Below are positions 6,223 to 8,155 of a DNA stretch of 8,155 nucleotides, piece by piece. The notes beneath the pieces are model-generated. The model did no database searches and was not told the DNA's origin. It saw only the letters and a list, made by a program, of their open reading frames with translations. This DNA is from Candidatus Omnitrophota bacterium (GTDB lineage Bacteria; Omnitrophota; Gorgyraeia; Gygaellales; Profunditerraquicolaceae). Numbering within the stretch: the stretch's first letter is position 1; each line of letters starts with the position of its first letter. Where the stretch lies: the NCBI GenBank assembly GCA_028714595.1, contig JAQTMD010000066.1, forward strand, positions 1 through 8,155, given 5' to 3'. Made by a program: the position numbers and the translations under genes.

Positions 6223-7779
6223 ATGCTCTATCTCGCCTTCATCTATCATATGCACCAGCCGTACTACAAAAACCTCCTCAACGACCAGACGGAGTTTCCC
6301 TGGGTGCGCCTGCACGGCACTAAAGACTACCTGGACATGGTCAAGATCCTCCAGGACTACCCGGCAGTTCATCAGACTTTCAACCTTGTCCCCTCGCTTC
6401 TGGAGCAGGTCGAAGATTACATAAACGGCCGCGTCAAAGACAGGTTCCTTGAGCTTTCCTACAAGCGGGCAGTCGACCTCACCCGCGAAGAACGCCAGTT
6501 CGTCAGGGACAGCTTTTTCATGATCAACAAAGACAAAGTGATCATGTATCACCCCCGCTATTACCAGTTGTGGCTTGCCAGGCAGGCCGGCACGGAGTTC
6601 AACGCGCAGGATTACCTGGACCTGCAGGTATGGTTCAACCTTGCCTGGATCGACCCGTATTTCCGAAAGAACTTCCCTGACCTGGCACGGGTGGTAAGCA
6701 AAGGCCGTTTTTACGACGAGCAAGACAAGCAGACGGTCCTGCGCCTGCAGCACCAGATCCTTGAAGACATCATCCCCACGTACCGCGAATTTCAGGAAAA
6801 GGGACAGGTGGAGGCGATCGTGAGTCCCTATTATCATCCCATCCTGCCGCTGTTGATCAGCACGCGCATCGCCAAGGAAGCCAATCCCCGCTCCAGCCTG
6901 CCCCTTGCTACCTTTTCCTATCCCCAGGATGCCAAGGCCCAGGTGGACATGGCAGTCGGGCTGTACAAGGAAAAATTCGGCACGGCGCCCGTGGGCATGT
7001 GGCCGTCGGAACAGGCGGTCTCCGAGCACGTCCTTCCGTTCTTATTGCAGGCCGGCATCAAATGGATCGTGGCGGACGAAGGCATCCTTTTTAAATCGCT
7101 CAAGAAAAAACGCAGGGACACGCGCCTGTTATACCAGCCGCACAAGATCAAGCGCGAAGACGGGGAACTGACCGTCGTGTTCCGCGACCGCAACCTTTCA
7201 GACCTCATCGGCTTTGTATATCCGAACTGGAACGCCAAAGACGCGGTCAACGACCTTATGCGGCATCTGGAGAATATCTATCTTGCCTTCGGCGCACAAG
7301 ACGTCCTGGTCACCATCGCTCTTGACGGCGAGAACGCCTGGGAATATTACGTCAATGACGGCCACGATTTCCTTGAGGCGCTCTACGCCCGGATCTCAGA
7401 GGCCCGCTACATAAAAACAGTGTCCGTGAGCGAGTACCTGAAAGAAAAACCCGCGCAGAGCACGATACCGCGGCTTGCCGCCGGCTCGTGGATCTACGGT
7501 GAGTTCTCCAAGTGGATCAACAACCCCTACAAGAACAGGGGATGGGATTACCTGGCGGTCGCGCGCCGCGAACTGCAAGAAATGCTTGAGCATGGCAAGC
7601 CGGTCACGGACCTCGCCTGGAAGCAGATGTACATACTGGAAGGCAGCGACTGGTACTGGTGGCTGGGCGAAGACTATCCCGGTTACTTCGACCGCCTCTT
7701 CCGCATGCACCTGTCGAACTTTTACGCCCTTATCGACAAGGAGATCCCCGAGTATTTGAAACACCCCGTCACTCCCTGA
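6223..7779 (+). CDS. Glycoside hydrolase family 57 protein (alpha-glucan-active enzyme)
   Basis: GH57 enzymes cleave or transfer alpha-glucans (alpha-amylase, 4-alpha-glucanotransferase, branching enzyme, amylopullulanase). Which activity this one has cannot be read from the sequence. The 518 residues carry the family's conserved blocks: YHMHQPYY (8-15), PWVRLHGTKDYLDM (26-39), FNLVPSLL (53-60), SPYYHPILPL (201-210), GMWPSEQAVSE (258-268), DGENAWEYY (368-376) and GSDWYWWLGEDYPGYFDRLF (474-493). E263 in WPSE is the expected nucleophile, and D368 the likely acid/base by position. There is no signal peptide, so it is cytoplasmic and fits turnover of an internal storage glucan. The ATG at 6223 has a weak AGG (6215-6217) upstream, but homology begins at residue 3, so the start is sound. 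No clear promoter is visible in the 54 nt after the upstream terminator. Confidence 0.93.
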   Translation: MLYLAFIYHMHQPYYKNLLNDQTEFPWVRLHGTKDYLDMVKILQDYPAVHQTFNLVPSLLEQVEDYINGRVKDRFLELSYKRAVDLTREERQFVRDSFFMINKDKVIMYHPRYYQLWLARQAGTEFNAQDYLDLQVWFNLAWIDPYFRKNFPDLARVVSKGRFYDEQDKQTVLRLQHQILEDIIPTYREFQEKGQVEAIVSPYYHPILPLLISTRIAKEANPRSSLPLATFSYPQDAKAQVDMAVGLYKEKFGTAPVGMWPSEQAVSEHVLPFLLQAGIKWIVADEGILFKSLKKKRRDTRLLYQPHKIKREDGELTVVFRDRNLSDLIGFVYPNWNAKDAVNDLMRHLENIYLAFGAQDVLVTIALDGENAWEYYVNDGHDFLEALYARISEARYIKTVSVSEYLKEKPAQSTIPRLAAGSWIYGEFSKWINNPYKNRGWDYLAVARRELQEMLEHGKPVTDLAWKQMYILEGSDWYWWLGEDYPGYFDRLFRMHLSNFYALIDKEIPEYLKHPVTP

Positions 7780-7788
7780 AGTCTCGGG

Positions 7789-7830
7789 ACGGAGACAGGA
7801 TCCTTCCGGTCCGCCTGTCCGTTCAGTTTT
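7789..7830 (+). terminator. Possible weak intrinsic terminator after the GH57 gene
   Basis: ACGG (7789-7792) and ACAGG (7795-7799), separated by a 2-nt bulge, pair with CCTGTCCGT (7814-7822), leaving a 14-nt loop. A TTTT run follows at 7827-7830, four bases past the stem. The bulge, large loop and short T-run make it weak. Confidence 0.4.
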
Positions 7831-7914
7831 ACGTTCCTACCAGCCATATGTTCCCCGATACGGTTTACCACAATATCTAGTTGTCGGAAGAAATTACTTT
7901 CCGCACATAAACCC

Positions 7915-7943
7915 TTGACATGCCGGAGTATTTGTGCTATAAA
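7915..7943 (+). promoter_or_regulatory. Near-consensus sigma-70 promoter driving the last gene
   Basis: TTGACA (7915-7920, 6 of 6), a 17-nt spacer and TATAAA (7938-7943, 5 of 6) form the best promoter in the window. Its expected start site, about 7949-7951, lies only 1-3 nt before the ATG at 7952, predicting a leaderless or nearly leaderless mRNA. Confidence 0.85.
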
Positions 7944-7951
7944 ATACTTCC

Positions 7952-8155
7952 ATGGACAAGAAAGATATCTACGAACACCTGGCAAAGATCTACCTCGATA
8001 CTCCCGTCGTCAGAAAGAAGAAGACCAAAGCCTCGGCCCGCGATTATAAGAGCTTCGTTATTATCGGCATCGCAATCATTTTGGGCTTTTCATTACTTCT
8101 TTCGGCGCGCCTCTACCTCTACCGGCCGCTCAAACACGAATTTTCGCTTGTCCTC
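7952..8155 (+). CDS. Hypothetical single-pass membrane protein, 3'-truncated by the window edge
   Basis: I do not recognise a function. The visible 68 residues begin MDKKDIYEHLAKIYLD, a short amphipathic segment. A basic stretch follows (RKKKTKASARDYK, about 21-33), then one hydrophobic membrane segment (FVIIGIAIILGFSLLL, about 35-50), then RLYLYRPLKHEF. The basic stretch before the membrane segment suggests an N-in anchor with the main domain outside the cytoplasm. The frame is open to the end of the window. The start is chosen because it is the first ATG behind a near-consensus promoter, with no other start codon before codon 49. There is no Shine-Dalgarno, in line with a leaderless transcript. 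The N-terminus resembles, from memory, uncharacterised Omnitrophota proteins. Confidence 0.72.
   Translation, partial: MDKKDIYEHLAKIYLDTPVVRKKKTKASARDYKSFVIIGIAIILGFSLLLSARLYLYRPLKHEFSLVL

Noticed and set aside
7659..7880. Plus-strand 73-codon frame running over the GH57 stop
   Set aside because: Most of it overlaps the conserved GH57 C-terminus in another frame, and it has no ribosome binding site or recognisable sequence.

Overview
The window is a gene-dense bacterial segment with every confident gene on the + strand. It is moderately GC-rich in coding regions, and AT-rich in the promoter and leader ahead of the porin. The organism has an outer membrane: the gene at 4790-6103 has a Sec signal peptide, a beta-rich body and a C-terminal Phe. 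The combination of PPi-linked glycolysis (PPDK), a short sigma-70-type factor, a cytoplasmic GH57 enzyme, and the N-termini of the porin and the last protein reminds me of candidate phylum Omnitrophota (formerly OP3). That assignment is from memory and is inference.

Left block (1-3655): the 3' part of pyruvate, phosphate dikinase (5' end outside the window), then a 271-residue sigma factor 7 nt downstream, then adenine phosphoribosyltransferase 22 nt further on. The tight spacing suggests one transcript. PPDK makes AMP and PPi when it runs toward PEP, and Apt makes AMP and PPi from adenine and PRPP, so both touch the same nucleotide/PPi pool.

Middle block (3656-4487): an 84-bp palindromic REPIN/MITE-like element starts directly after the apt stop codon. 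Seven bases later comes tRNA-Arg(CCT), and 21 nt after that a PHP-domain phosphoesterase, probably expressed from the same transcript as the tRNA.

Porin block (4488-6168): the gap of about 300 nt before the porin start holds a sigma-70 promoter (TTGACA, 17 nt, TTAAAT). A strongly base-paired leader of about 130 nt follows, then a near-perfect Shine-Dalgarno. The leader is the best candidate here for an undescribed element: nested helices, a possible 13-codon ORF, and a second Shine-Dalgarno-like octamer with no start codon after it. A strong intrinsic terminator closes the porin gene.

Right block (6223-8155): a glycoside hydrolase family 57 protein with a possible weak terminator, then a near-consensus promoter (TTGACA, 17 nt, TATAAA). 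That promoter should start RNA only a few bases before the ATG of the last, truncated gene, an unrecognised single-pass membrane protein. This predicts a leaderless mRNA.

I found no CRISPR array, rRNA, intact transposase gene or convincing minus-strand gene. The long minus-strand open frames lie opposite real genes and look like codon-bias shadows.
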